This document shows, one piece after another, positions 26,492 to 41,099 of a stretch of 64,000 bases of DNA. The DNA lies in the NCBI GenBank assembly GCA_958298945.1, contig OY282607.1, positions 77,678,868 through 77,742,867 of the forward strand, written 5' to 3'. Origin of the DNA: Atherix ibis. Its lineage: Eukaryota; Arthropoda; Insecta; Diptera; Athericidae. The notes below the pieces were generated by a model. The model saw nothing but the letters and a program-made list of their open reading frames with translations, had not been told where the DNA came from and searched no databases. The stretch's first letter is position 1; every line of letters starts with the position of its first letter. The translations under genes were made by a program, and so were the position numbers.

Positions 26492-28408
26492 TTTCTAAAA
26501 AGTAATATTTAATTTTTCATTGTAAATATTTTATGACAATATCATATAATCAATTTGTAACTATTTTATTTCTACTATATTATGTGTACCGTATCATTCT
26601 CATAAAGAAATAATTTATTTTTAGTCAATCTTAATTCTCTCCAAATATAAAACACAAGACCCCTCCCTCTTGTATTTGTGGGGGTTCCTTTAAAAAAAAA
26701 CACACATTCTCCCTTCGACTTGGCCTTAAGCTTGCCTTCCCATACTTAATTCAAATTCGATTTAATTTATATTAATAAAATTGATAATTTTTTTTTTTTA
26801 ATCTGAATAAATTAATGTATTTTTTATATTTCAGTTTTTTCTTTAAATTAATTTTAAATTTTTACTTATATAATTTTCTTTAACAACTTTCTAGTTTTTT
26901 TCTTTTTTTCTTGTTAATTATTCATTTGATGTTGACCACAAATATGTATTGACTTTATAACTAAATTTACGGTAAAAGTATACCATCAACTGTTGTAATA
27001 ATATTTTTGAATTTTTTTGTTTATTTATATTTTCAGCCAAAAAATATTTTTTTCAATTTTTAAATACATATCAATTTATATGATAGTTTCCAGACTTTAG
27101 CAATAGCCCTAATTACAATAATAATAGTAAAAATATTAATGATAGTAATAATATAATAATAGTAATAATAGCAATTACATAATAATAATAATTATTATTA
27201 TAATAATAGAATATAATAATAATGTAAAAAAGAAAATTTCTCTTCACGTTACATTTTCATTTCAGTTTTAATAATACAATTATTTTTTTTAATCTATTTT
27301 CAAGTATGTAAATATATAATAGAATAAATTTTTACTCCTATATAATTTGTCTCCCATTATTTTGTTTTCCTTTTATTTGTATTACCTCTGTCTCTCTTTT
27401 CCTTTTCAATATTCTTAATTCAATTCTATTTTATTTTATTATATTTTTTTTACTAACGAATAATAAATTTATCGTTATTAAATCGTTCTAATTGCACTTT
27501 AATTTTGTTTTGTTATATTTTTATTTTCATTTACTTACTTATTTATTTCTATATTTATTTTATTTATATTATTTTAATTATTTTTTGTTCATTTAATCTA
27601 ATATTTCTATCATTATTTTAATTTTTTTTATTATATCTTTTAGTTTATTTGCTTACACATTTTATTCATTTTTGTTTTAATCATATTTATACAAATTTTT
27701 ACTTTTATCTAAATATTAAATAAAAAATTACACAAAACATATTTTCTACGTGTATTAAAAAAAATCGCAAATAATTAAATTAAAATATGTAGTAATCATT
27801 TTTGCTTTGTTTTATTATTATAGTTTATAAGGGCATAAAATAAGTTTTAAGAAAAATCTCTTCAACAGAAATGTTTTTTTTTTTAGTTTTGTTTGTTTTA
27901 TGATATATTTGTTTCCTTTTTCCTCACAGTTTTGCTTTTTTTCTATAATTTTGAATTTGTTTCATTTTTTTTCTGGCTAATCTTCCACATTTATATTTTT
28001 ATGAACTAAAACAAATCATTTTTCAAAACGTTTCTGTATATTTATAAATAAAAATGAGCCATTTTCAAACGTTAACTCATTAGAATCTGTTCGAATAGGT
28101 AGAGTGTGTTTGTATCATCAGCATTAAATAAGTTGCGTAATATTTAATTAAATTGAAACTTGAAAAAATCATAATAAACGGATGCTTTTTTTAAGAAATT
28201 AATTCGACAAATCATCTTATCTTGAGCAAAGAATTTGAAATTGCTGTATAGTGTAATAGCAACATATTTAATAGATTAGTAAACAATTGAAATGTCTCCA
28301 TGTCGGTATTATTTTAAATAAAATGCTTAGGAGCATATTTTGCTAAAAATTTAATTAGATTTAAAGATAAATTTTTCAAAATTTTATTGTTCTTTTTATC
28401 GGAAGCTT

Positions 28409-28499
28409 TGTTTTATTAAAGTTCATCATACATGCATATGTTACATATTGAAAAAACTGTTTTATTAAAGTTCATCATACATGCATATGTTACATATTG
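28409..28499. repeat. Exact 42 bp direct repeat, 7 bp spacer
   Basis: Positions 28409-28450 recur without change at 28458-28499. Each copy starts TGTTTTATTAAAG and ends GTTACATATTG, and carries CATGCATATG. The spacer is AAAAAAC. Identity over 42 bases points to a recent local duplication. Confidence 0.9.
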
Positions 28500-31076
28500 T
28501 ATATGAAAATAAAATATTTAAAAAATCAATTATATTTGCTTATTTTTATTTTTAATATTTTTCAAGTGTTTGTAACTATTCAAACTATGTTTAAATAGAA
28601 CGGCAATTGAGTTTTGCTATTAGAATTAAGAGAACGCTGAGTTTTGGCTGTTAGAGAAACGAAGATCGATAATGCAGTGCAATAGGAATACTTCTCAATA
28701 ATGCATGATCGAAATTGGATCAATTCTAAAATTAATTCGAAATATAATTATATACTTACTATTTTCAAGATATGCTTTTTTTTTAATTATTATTGATAAT
28801 TTTTATTTAGATTTTAAATAATTAATTCGATTTAAAACAATCAAGCACAGCAGAAATGGAAGATTAGACCAAATAGAGTGAACAATTTCAAATATATCTG
28901 CAGTTAGAGAAGCATTACCGAAGGAAATTGTAGTTTATTTATAAATTTTTAATAAAAGTGAACAAATAATTTATATAATATAAAAGAAAAATATGTCAAT
29001 ACGTTAAGCACTGTAAAATGTCTACAAAGCAAATCTTAGAAATACTAATAAAATTATATGCTTTTATAATTTTAATAACCGTGAATAAAAATAATATTGT
29101 ATTAATCCAAATCACAATATAATCGAAAATTATAGAGTAGAATATCGATTTCACTTACTATTTGTAATCAATTGAAAAATATATCAATATAGAAATTTTT
29201 AACCTATTTAATATGCTAATGATACCAATTCTACATATTTCACCTATTTTCTAATAGTTTCCTCCGTAATTTCCTCCGTATAATTTTGTTTCTCTTACTT
29301 TAAATTTTATCTAAGATTTGATTTTGGTGTTCATGTAAATTTTTTTTATTATTATGTATGTTTTGAGAAAATATACATCAAAATTTTGGATTATTAAATC
29401 ACAGATAGTGTATAATATACTTATATGTGTATGTATATTATTTTGTTTTGTGTGTATAAGTATTATTTTAGTTCTTTTTTTCTGCTATATATATGTATAT
29501 ATAATAAATTTTTTTTTTAAATTTTCATTCACTATTTTTTCTTTTGTTAAATATATAATTTTATACTTGTTTCCGTTATAAATTTTTTAAATCGAAATTT
29601 TATAATTTTGCCGACGAATAGAAAACAATATAATAATTTCCAAAAACAAGAATGTATGTATTTGAATATGTTTATAATTTTTTTTTACTGTGTTTAGATA
29701 ATTTTGCCATATTGAGACAATAAATATACTAACATCACATGATTTTTTTTTAATATTTATATTCGCGTCACATCAATTACAATAATCATCATTTATTAAA
29801 TCTAATATAGTTTATTAATAAATACTCATTTTATAAATGTCTTTTATTTTGTTTTTTTTTTTAAATTTATTTTCACTAAACGTTTATTTTTCGAAATAAA
29901 TTTAATTTATTTTTTATATTGTAAATTTATCCAAAACTTTAAATTTTGGTTATTACATTATATAATTTTATTATTTTTTTCATATGAAATTACATTAATA
30001 ATTTTTAAATGAATAGTTTTTCCATGTTCTTTTTTTTGTTTAACAACATTGTAAATAATAAATAATAATAGAAATGTTATATCGTAATCATATTACTCAT
30101 TTTTATGATTATGTGAGGAAAATTTAATATTTGTTTCACTTTTTTTTTGTAAAATATGTCCTATACGCATAACCCATCATAATCTATTAGTTTTGACAAA
30201 AATAAAGGCATATTTATGAATTTATAGTATAATCATTTTGATACTTTTATTCTATTAATTTAGACAAAAATATTCAAATACTTTTTAATTATATAATTTA
30301 ATATACGTAAATTTATTTCGTATAGATACAGTTTTTTTATACATTACTTTATAATAAATAATTCGTATATGTATGTTTATACACGTATGCATATGCATAT
30401 GTGTAGATACAGATAATATATTGCGAATGCGATATTTAAATTAAAGGTTTTTGATTTGACTTTAATTTGCATTTTCAATTAGGATACTTGTGTTTATCAA
30501 TATTTAAGCTCTTCACTAGAGCTTATATTAAAAATAATTAGATAATGAACGTTACAAAGAAAGTATATTTTGCGTAGTAATTTTTTTATTGAAATTTAGC
30601 TGGAAAACCTTGTTGGAGAATGTCGACGCGAAAAAAGGATGTCTGAAATAGTTTATTTCGACAGGACACTAGATTAGATTCCAAGTTGTTAGATGATATT
30701 TATTAAATATTTTTAGCAAACTACTAAAATCGTATTGAATGAAAAAACAATACATACACATATGTGTATTTCATAATCATGAAACGATCGCTTCAGATTC
30801 ACATCGCAATAAAATAAAAATTGATTTTTAAAAAAACGTAATTCTTTTTTTTTTAAATCTGTAGTATAAGAATTTTGTTATAATTTTTTTTAGATTTCAT
30901 TTAAATTTTTAAAAAATCCAAACATTTGATTTTTATAGAATGGAAATTTAATTTTGCACTTTATTAGTAAGTAAATGCGTTTAGTTTTTTATTCATTTTA
31001 TTATTTTAATTAATTTATCGAAATATATAGAAATATTATTTATTTAGGATTCACACTGAGAATATATTGTATGTAT

Positions 31077-31113
31077 ATTTATTTATTTATTATTTATTTA
31101 TTTATTTATTTAT
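31077..31113. repeat. TTTA tetranucleotide repeat
   Basis: Near-perfect (ATTT)n, one of several short arrays of this kind in the AT-rich tract. Confidence 0.7.
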
Positions 31114-34100
31114 GTATATGTGTATGAATAAATATTTAAAGGATCAATTTTGTTTGATTTATTTATTTTTCTTTTTTTTTGATTTCCATTTTAATTTATT
31201 TACATAAATATGATAATGATGTTTTTGAGGTATACGCAACGTGAAGACACACACATATATATTTTTATATAAATATTTCCGTAAATAGTAAAGTTTTTTC
31301 CACAAATTATTTTTTTATTTTTCATCAATATTATTTTATAATTGTTACACTTAAAATAAGAAGTAGTAACATAAAAAAAAATATATTGTTTACTGGAGTT
31401 GTTTTTTCCCCTCTATAACAAAGAATATTAAATTTAGTAAATCGACATCATGCGTAGACAATATATAATAATAGATGCGATTAGAAAATTTGAAATTTTT
31501 TATACCTAACCACATATCTATACATACATAATTGGATATGTATACATAAGATTAATTTCCTATAAAATTTATTTTTGAATTATTTTGTTAATTTAGATTT
31601 TCTGGATAAACATTTATAAAATATCATACGAGTATAAACACTGAACGATTAATTTAATTATTTGTTTTTGTTTTATAATATGCATTTTATTATTAGTTAC
31701 AAAATATTAGTTTTTATTTATTTTCCTAAAGATATATTCATTTTTAATTTTGATTATTTTATATGTATGTGTACCATTCCAATTCACATTATTAGTTTGT
31801 CCTTATATTAACCAAAATTGTTTTATTACAATACAAAGATAGAATTTATAAAATTTGGTCTCATTTTTTTTCTCATAAGCAATAATTTTTTTTATCTTTT
31901 ATTTATTTAAATTGTTTGTATCTTTTTATTCATTTATCTAGTGAAAATTTTTGGACAATGAAAATGATTTAAATTTATATCCATTCATTAAACATATAAT
32001 ATTATATAGTATTATTGGTTTGTTTCTAATTATTATATTTATTTATTTATATGGATATTTAATAGGAATAGTTTTATATTATGTTTATAATATTCTTTAT
32101 AAATATTTTCCATTCGATTGGATAGTAAAAGAAAATAAAATCAAATTATTCCGCTTTTAGAGCAAATATATTTTATAATAAAATATTTTCAAGATTTTTG
32201 TTACACGTTGATAAGTTTAAGGGTAAAGGCAAAACTTTATTCAATAATATTGGTAATTTTTCTTATAACAAATACTATTAAATAAATTTTTAAAATAATT
32301 ATTATGAATAAATAAATTGTTTTTGAATAATTTTTTTAATGAATTATTAATTTTTTTTTGTTGAAAGTATTCTGATCAAAAATTACGAAATTTCGAAATG
32401 TCGAGGAATTAGAAGTGTCACATTTCGTATTAGTGGTCGATAATGCACCTCTTTGATTTTGGCGAATTAATCTCCTTTACATAAATAAATATATTTTTCG
32501 GATAATATTTAGAGTATAGAGATAATATTTATATTAAACGATTTTTTTTTTTATTAAAGAAGTTTTGAGATGTATGACATTTTATATATTTTTTTCACAT
32601 AAAATTATCATATAAAGGGGAAAAAAAAATATTTATTATTTTCAAATGAACAAACAATGGAAAAGTTTATAAAATCCTCATTCAATCTTTAAAGAAAAAT
32701 AGATATAATATGTATTGTGTCCTGAAAGTTATCTATGAACGTATACATATTATATGTGTATACTATGGTTTACTTTGATTGTTATTCAGCTCTATCGATT
32801 TAAAATTAAGTAATTATTGTAATTGTGTGTGACTATTGAATTTCTTAATATTGATGATTATTTCTTTTTCTTCTTTTAATTGATTCTGTTTTAGATTTAT
32901 TTGATTCGGTCTTATTTCACGTATGTATTTGTATTTTTTTATAAAGGAAAACATAATTTGATTGTTATTTCTGTAAGTATAAAATTAACACTATTAGATT
33001 CCGTTGTCTCTACTCATATTATATGAGTATGTAGGGAAAAATATTGTTAGTTTTATACTTTTTGGGCTATTGTTATTATTGCGGAGTTTTTTGTTTGTTT
33101 TGTAAGTCCTATTTCCGATTATTGTTTGATGTGTTTATTTGAATTTGTATTGTCTATTTATATATATATATTATAAAAGTTGTTTATTACTGTGAATAGC
33201 TTAGTATATAATTTTCATGATATAAAAAAATGTCTATTATTTGATACATGACCGAGCATTTATGGATTTCTGTACGTATGGTATGACTACACGTATGTAT
33301 GAAAGATGTTAATGAAAATGCAAAATGAATTTTTTGTTTGTTCTTTTGTGAAAATTTAAATTAATTATACAACATTCATTTAAGAAACACGTTTAACAAT
33401 TTAATAATATTAATATTATTATTTTGATAAAAGCTTTTTTTAACCCAATTACTTTCGATATAATATTTAAAATAATGACTTATCGTTAACATTATGGAAA
33501 TATGAAAAAAAATTCAATTTTTATGAAGAATAATTAAGAAATTCTCTTTCTTGTGTTTAAGAATCCTTTAAAAACATTTACGTATTTTAATAATATGAAG
33601 TATAATTGCAACAAAAAAAAATTGTTTTTGTATTCCACAAATAATTTTTTTGTTATTGAAAAGTCGACCTTGATAAAACGGAAGGATATTTATTCTTTTA
33701 TTCAAATCTAAATCTGTTGGAGATAGTAAATGGGGACGAAAATTAATCTTTACAAATCGATATCATGTTTACATACTACCAAATTTTAAATATATGTACA
33801 TATATATTTTATCACAATCATAGTAAAAGAAAAAAAAGTTAGTTCAACAATGATAATGGGAATATTTACTCCAATGTCAATTTGATTATTTCATAAAATA
33901 TCGCCCTCGGATTCACATACTAGTCCGTATATTTTTATATTAAATCTTTTGATATATCATTCATTTATAATATTTTTCTTTATTAATTTAATTTTCGAAT
34001 CCATATATATATATGTTCGTCAGCTTATATTTTATAGTAAACGTGTTTCTCGATATTAATGTGAATATTATATTCGATATATTTTAACATTTTCTTCGAA

Positions 34101-34334
34101 TATTTTATTAAATAAAATGCAGCGGTTAATAAAAATTGTCAGGAGAAATATTTAAAAAGAAAATCACATTTGAAATAAATAAACAAACAGAAAATATTAA
34201 AAACAATAAAGTAGAAAAAAACCTAAAATATATAAAATTAAAAAAATATTATGCAATATATTGAAAAACAGTTTGTTTTTATTAAATTCTTCTTTCATTT
34301 TCATATCATACTTTTATGTATAATAATAATTATA

Positions 34335-34335
<1 letters not shown>

Positions 34336-34376
<41 letters not shown>
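34336..34376. repeat. AAT trinucleotide repeat
   Basis: Run of about 12 near-perfect AAT units in the E93 downstream tract. Confidence 0.75.
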
Positions 34377-37189
34377 TTGTAATAATAATTAAAAATAAAT
34401 GAAAATTTATTTAAAATAAATCTATTTTGTTGGCTTGTTTTCTAGAGTTATAACTATATATTTATATAATTTTAATTAAATAAAAAAGAACTAAAAAAAA
34501 ATCAACAATATGTTTGCTCAAATTTTTTCTATTATTATATTTATCAAAAATGTTAATCAAATTTGTTTTATTTTGTTTCTAGTTTTTATGATATTTGTTT
34601 ATTCCAATTAAACGGAACCATTTTCTCTGGCTCTTAATTCTCTTTTAAACTGTTGCTTACTTGTTTTTTTTTATAATATCCTGAATAATTGTTTATTTTA
34701 TTTACTTTTCCTATTGATAAAGATAAAACTTAATGAAACAAAATTAAGATCAAGGTGCTGGTATAATTTCTTCCTTTTTGTATATTTTGTCCATTTTGTT
34801 GAGATATTTTTTTTTTGCCTGATAATTTCTGTCTATTTTTTTTAGTTATAATTTTTCAATTTCTTCTTTTATTTTTATTATTATTATTTATTTTTTGTTT
34901 AATGTTTTTATTAAATATTATAACTATTATTCTTATTTTTATAAGTGTTACATTTAAGTTTTCTGTATCTTTGATTAGTATTTGTTTTATATATATGTAC
35001 ATGCATATATACTTATGTATGTATATTGTATTTTTTATTAATAAATTGTTGTTTTTTTTTATTTATTATTTCTTCTTCTATTTTTCATCTAGTGTATGTT
35101 TGTACAAGAGCCTATTTGTCGATTGTCAAAAAACGAAATAAAAATATATGTATATTTATTTATAATTTATTTTAATATATATATGCACATATATATATGT
35201 GTATATATATTCAGTTTTAGTTTGTATTTTTTTTATTTTTTTATTCAATATACATAAATGTACATGTGTACGTATCTCCATATTATTTAATTATTGACAA
35301 GCATGTACTTTCTTACGTACTTTTGAATGTGTGCACGAATATGTATGTATAATAAGTAGAAGACCTAATACATATATTAACACACAATTATGTAGAATAC
35401 GTACACATATGCATATAAATAAATTACTATACTATAAATTAATGGAATTCTAATTAATTCATTTAATTTTTTATTGTGGATGTTAATCTACTTACAGTTT
35501 TTTTTGTTACTTTTAATTTTTAATATTATTATTTATAATCTGTTTATTTTTTTATTGATTTATTATTCATATATGTATGTTTGTATAGTATACCTATATA
35601 TATATATGCCTATATTATTTTTTTTTTAAATGGGCGTATGCATAAACATAGAATTCAGGCAAAGAAACATTTCTTCGAATTCTCATTTTTCTAATTTTTT
35701 TTTTACTTATTTTACATTTATTAAACGATTTGAAAGTTTATTCCCCTAATTAGGGTTGTTTTTTGAATCTTCTTGTAATTGTGTTTGTTCTTCCTCATAG
35801 CCTGTTTTTTTTAAATTATTTTTACTATCAAAAACTTTTTACTTTTTCCCCTTAAATATGTTTTATTAGATTTACTTATTTTCTTTCACTATTTCTCTGG
35901 CATTTTTGTATCTCGTCTGTAATTTTTCTTCGATTTATTGTTATATTTTCATTTATTTAAATCAGTTTACTTAAAAATAATTGCAAAAAAAAACAACTAA
36001 CACTTTTATCATAATTATTGAATGTTATTTTCTTTTTTAAAAATTTTTGATTTATATATGTTTGGTTCTTTTGTTTTTCTTTTTTGATTTCTATTAAAAA
36101 ATTAGATTACAATTTCTTCTTCTTTGAAGAATTCATCCATCCCCTTTTGATCATTATCGTAACCAATCCCCTCCTTATTCATTCCCTTACAACTATTACT
36201 TTGCCATAATCTATATATATATATTTTTTGATTTTTTACTATAATTTTTTTACTAGTTTGTTTGTTTCTTTCTTTTTTATATGAATTTTCAATTCATTTT
36301 ACTTAAAAGAAAAATAAAATTAATCAATAAATAACGTAAAATATTTATAACTACGTATACGAAAAAAAAACTCAATTGTTATTTTTATATAACGTTATCC
36401 TTATAATAATTCTTTTCCATTTGTATTCATATTTTAATAAAATTATGCAATATTTATTTTTCTAAGAAATTTATAATTATATAAAAAAAACGAAGAAAAA
36501 TATTTTATTTTTCTTCATTCTATAAACATGGTCTTTTTTTAATAAAAATATGTTGTACATATTTTTATGTTTATTAAATACGCAATCATGCCATACATGC
36601 ATGGTGTGTGTGAATATATATTCTATTTATTTATATATAGGCTAAATCTGTCCGAATTAAAGAACTAAATAAATAATCGATAAATCGGTTCCAATTCATT
36701 ATGAACACAACATAAATATTGCATTTAAAGTTTTGCTGTTCGTCTTTTTTTTATTACGTGTAAAAATAAGTAGTCTATTTTGTTGTTGTTGTTGTATTTA
36801 ATTTTTTTTTATTTTTTTTTTTTAGTAATTGTCTAAAAAAACAATTTTCTGTTTTATTTTCACATTTTGTTCAGTTTTAGTTTTGTAATAAAATATAATT
36901 TGCACTTTTTTAAAGGAAATTATTAACAATAACTTATTTAAAAAAAGTAAATAAAATATTGGAAATAGGAAATTTGTTTAACATATTTTTCAATCAACCC
37001 CCTTCCACTTACATAATATTATATTATTATTATAAAATCATGTACTTATGTGTATGTATGATTATTTTCTTATTTTTTTTGCACTAAATTTTCATAAACA
37101 TCCTTTTACTCTCAAACAGTCACCCCCAACCACACGATTTTTTTTTATAAAACGGCCATAATACATTGCCTGACAGCATGCAGTTTTCT

Positions 37190-39989
37190 CTATAAACTGT
37201 CTTCTGGCTCTGATTTGAGTTGTTCTAATTTTTCATGCATGTCACACCTACCACCATTTAAATCCTCAACAGCTAAACGCTGAAGTAAATTAGAATTTGC
37301 GCTGCTGGATTGAATTTGCTGATTCGTCGGTTGCTGCAGTTGTTGTTGGAGATGCTGCGATAGATGCTGATGCTGACTTATGTGAGGTGATTGATGCTGG
37401 GAATGTTGCGACAACTGTGAATGGGGCCGCGACTGCGATTGTTGGTGGTGCTGCTGTTGATGATGATGTTTCTCTTCCATTTTGAGCGTTAGTCCATCAC
37501 GCATCTTCAGTAGACTTTCTACGGACTCTCTCGAAATATCTCGTTCAACTGAAATTCGTTCAGTGGTATCGCATGAGGTTACTGTCGCAGGACTGGATCG
37601 TTCTCTTTTGATATCGACCGCCGGAAAGTGCATAGGACTGCTGGGTCGTTTTGTTTTTCCAGTTGCCATTAGGTGATCTTCGACTGTACCACTAATTGTC
37701 GAATTGCCAGTCGCTGTCGCTTTGCGATTGATTTTGGCAAGTTGATCGAACAAAGCGCTATGTGTCAAGTCGCCGGGTTTTCGATCTAATGTTTTCCTAA
37801 TTATACCATCCAAGAAAAGACCATTCGTACTGGAACCATCGTAGAGACTTTCGGAGAGCTCTCGCACATTCTTATTTGCTATACCGGCGGCGCTTCCAAC
37901 GTTTGGAATACCGCCCGGAATATTTGTATTGTTTGCCGTCGAATGTGATTTAGCATTATTGGTCGTTGCTGAATGCGTACCAGAATTTGTTGTAGTATTT
38001 ATTAAGTTAGCAGCGGCATTGGCCTGATTATGTCTAGCTGTTTCTTCATGGTATCGTTGCATCATTTGTGAAGCGATAAAACTTTCGGCGTTTGGTGCAA
38101 AACCGGGTGCAGCTCGCGTAAAGTCAATCGGTACCGATCCGAAGTTCTGATGCGGCTGCCAGAGCAATTGTTGAGCATATGCAGCCATAGCCGAATCAAA
38201 AATTGGCAATTTCATACCATTTGGCGAGCTGTTTGAGTATGATGGGTTTTTTAACGAGGCTTTTTGAGCAGCTACAGATTTACTTTTATCTAGACTGCTA
38301 ACAGTCGCTGAGCCTGGAATGCTTGCAATTTTTGAATTTGTCGAATTGCTGTTACTGCTCCCTGAACGATCGTCTAACGGTTGCGGTTTCGGTTCCCGTT
38401 TTCGTGGTCTCATCAAATGTCTTTCTTTCACTTTATATTCTAGTGTCGAATGAGGAACTCCATAATAACTTCCCGCTCTATGCACAGACATTTCACCACG
38501 TTGCACTGCCTTGACGGCTTCAACTAAACTATCACGATCATAGTTTCGATATTTGCCCCGTTTCGGTCTTGTACCCTTTCCACCCACATTATTAGAACCC
38601 ATTCCTAATGCGTTTGCAGAATTGTTAGCCGACGGATTTGATAATAAATTTGGCGGTGCACCGAATCGAGTTATGTCTGTGCCGCCGATATTTTTAATTA
38701 CCGAAATAGTCGCGTGCTTATATTGATCCATCGACTCCATTGATGGTGTCGTCGATTTCATTGGATTGATATCTTTGTTTGATTGCTGACTGAATGTTCT
38801 GCTGATGCTACTTGTGATAACGTCCTTTAGTGAAAGAATGCTTTTGTTAGGAACTACCACTGGTGGAGACTGCGATTCACTACTCTGCCGTATCAGTGGC
38901 GGTGAAATTCCTGGCAAACTGTTTATCTGCTGCGGACTTCGAGCTATTATAGGGGGTGTTGCCTGCGATGCTGGCGAACTTAAATTATCTCCATTTTTAC
39001 CGGCCGATGAGGAAGATCCAGCCGCCGGCTTATAGGACGGAATTTTTAATATAACTGAGGGATCGTCGCTCACCTCATTCATATCGGTTGACGATGCTGT
39101 TTCTGGTGTTTCGGACTTACGCGATCGATTCTGATAATGATGTGCAGCCGCTGAATGCTGCCCAAGTTGCGTCTGGAATGGTTGTGTTTGTTGCTGCTGA
39201 AGCTGTTGTTGGTGGTGTTGCTGTTGCTGTTGATGGTGATGATGTAGTGACTGCTGTTGTTGGACTTTTTGCTGTTGATGCTGTTGGAGCTGATGATGCT
39301 GCTGAAGCAATGGAAGTGTCTGCAATAATGTTCTAGGATCGGCTAAATTAATTTTACTATTTAGAAGTGAATCAACACTGGTTGCTGGTGAATTTTTCAT
39401 TTGCTCCTTTCTATATTCTTGAGTTTGATTGCTAAACAATTCCAGTAAAGCATGATAGGTATCCTCGGGTTTTGGTTGCGTTAATTCTGGAATCGCACTC
39501 ATGCCCGCTAAAAGTTGCAATAACATTTTTGGATCCAACCATGGATTCGGAACAATAGGTGGTGTTTGCGGTTGTGGAGTTTGCGCTGATTGTAATTTTA
39601 TTTGCGTTTCCATTGATCCAGGTGTCTTTATGCCGCTCTGGCTATTATCGCATCCTCTATTTAATAAATGTGGGTCGGAAAATCGTGACAAATCATCCGG
39701 CATCACACCCAAGAGTTTTTCATCTTTCTCATCATCTCCCGATAGCTCTTTATCTTCATCGTCCGGATCCACTAATGCCTCTAATACTGGAGTATTTAAA
39801 GCAGACGCTTCACGCTTTTGTTCCATAGCTATTTTATAAACTTTGTTACGTAATGTCGATCGTGGAATACCATAGAGTACTGCTGCTCTTCTTGTTCCTA
39901 ATCTTCCACTCATAATATCCTGTAATGCATTATTCAATTCATCTTCTGTATACGTTCGACGTCCCGTTATTGCCGGACGTGGTTTTGCC
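37190..39989 (-). CDS. Eip93F: E93 terminal coding exon (two Pipsqueak HTH domains)
   Basis: Last exon of E93, a nuclear transcription factor induced by 20-hydroxyecdysone that drives larval tissue death and adult specification. It encodes about 932 residues and ends in TAG at 37192-37190. Visible features, in exon-residue numbering: first Pipsqueak-type HTH, about 11-61 (RTYTEDEL to KIAMEQKRE; 39961-39809); LLQLL, a nuclear-receptor-box pattern, 157-161 (39523-39509); H/Q-rich tract, about 229-271 (39307-39179); second HTH, about 477-536 ([20 protein letters not shown] onward, then basic RPRKREPK; 38563-38384), the most conserved part of the family; another H/Q-rich tract near the C-terminus. 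The acceptor reads TTTACAG|GG, and the first base G completes the AG left by the 58667 exon to give Arg. The open frame runs 9 codons further upstream (to 40018), but that part is intronic. CAG-type repeats are length-variable. Assignment is by residue recall, without a database search. Confidence 0.95.
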
Positions 39990-41099
39990 CTGTAAATACA
40001 TAAAAGCATATTATACAAACAAAAAAATTCAATATTAAAAAGATATTAAATTAAAATGGAAAAGGAATAAAAATTCATAAATCTAACAATTGTTATAAAC
40101 GAATTTCGAAGAGATATTTCTCTATAATATTTTTATGTACTTCAAATGTGTTAAAATAGATAAAATTATTTCGAAATTATTTATTAAGTGTTGCGGGCAT
40201 TCATAAAATTAATACAAGAGCATATCAAAATGCAACGACTTTACTTTATTGGAAAATAGTGAAATTAAGTTATTCAGATTTTCATAAAAATATATAAGCG
40301 GGCTTTTCTGTAATCTTTGTATAAAAACATGAGTACGTATTTATTATGATTGCAGTTACTTTTAGCAAATGTATTTATACACGGTTGAAATATGAATATT
40401 TTACATCAACTGAAGGGTCTCGATCTATTCTTATTCTACTGGTACTAAGGCATTTATGAACAGAATCGTTGTGCAAATGCAACAGGTTGTTTTCATCTTA
40501 AGCTATATTAAAATGTTCAAGTGCAAAAAAGGGAAATAATAAAAGTCAATGGCCGTAATTACGTACATGTTTAATAATCCGTCAAGTTCTTTGACTCATC
40601 GAAACCAACATAAAAAAAATCAGCGAAAACTTTGTTATATTTATGGAATATGCAACTTTGTGTGACGGGTGAGTATAGAATTAGTCCATTTATATGAGCA
40701 ATAGAACAATATAAATGGTTTTCATTATAATCTAATTAAAACGTTTTTTTTCTAACCCTTCTTTGCAATAATTCTTGCCATTTTTATTTTTTTGTTAAAG
40801 GAAAATAATATTTGCTCATACATAGAAATAATATAATTTGTACCCGGATCGTCAGATTCAGAAATGAGATCAAATTTTTATTCGTTTGTTTTTTTGCTTA
40901 TATGTAAGGCTTTTGGGATATACGCTAGAGGTCATTTTATAGCGCCATGACCATGAGTCTTTTTGACGATATCATATTGCGAGTGGGTTGGCATTGTCAG
41001 TTTTCCTAATGAACTCGGTCGGACCATAAGGCGGAGGTAGCAATTAAAAGGTGTCAAATTTAGTGGGTCCAAATTAGATTGTTTTAAAATTATAAAGTA

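Larger units (their letters stand above)
7600..37189. other. Extremely AT-rich gene-free tract downstream of E93
   Basis: About 29.5 kb composed almost entirely of A/T runs, TATG/TATA repeats and AAT/ATT repeats. All open frames are short (the longest is 134 codons, at 19387), hydrophobic or low-complexity, as expected from AT-rich noise. No transposase, reverse transcriptase or cellular domain was recognised, unlike the flanks. The side next to the E93 stop codon (below 37190) must contain its 3' UTR. Poly(A) signals (TTTATT on the plus strand) are so frequent that no end can be chosen. The only GC-richer islands I noticed are 11.0-12.2 kb and 15.1-15.3 kb, with a short patch at 26.64-26.76 kb. 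Confidence 0.75.

Noticed and set aside
31951..32160. 69-codon frame resembling a small membrane protein
   Set aside because: Hydrophobic and tidy-looking, but no in-frame ATG (begins TTG, with an in-frame stop just upstream). Hydrophobicity follows from T-rich codons.
16560..34376. CRISPR-like regular repeats
   Set aside because: The repeats are AAT, TATG and AT microsatellites without unique spacers; this is a eukaryotic genome.
39501..39839. 112-codon and other plus-strand frames opposite the E93 terminal exon
   Set aside because: Antisense shadows of the E93 reading frame; low-complexity segments mirror its Q-rich and acidic tracts.
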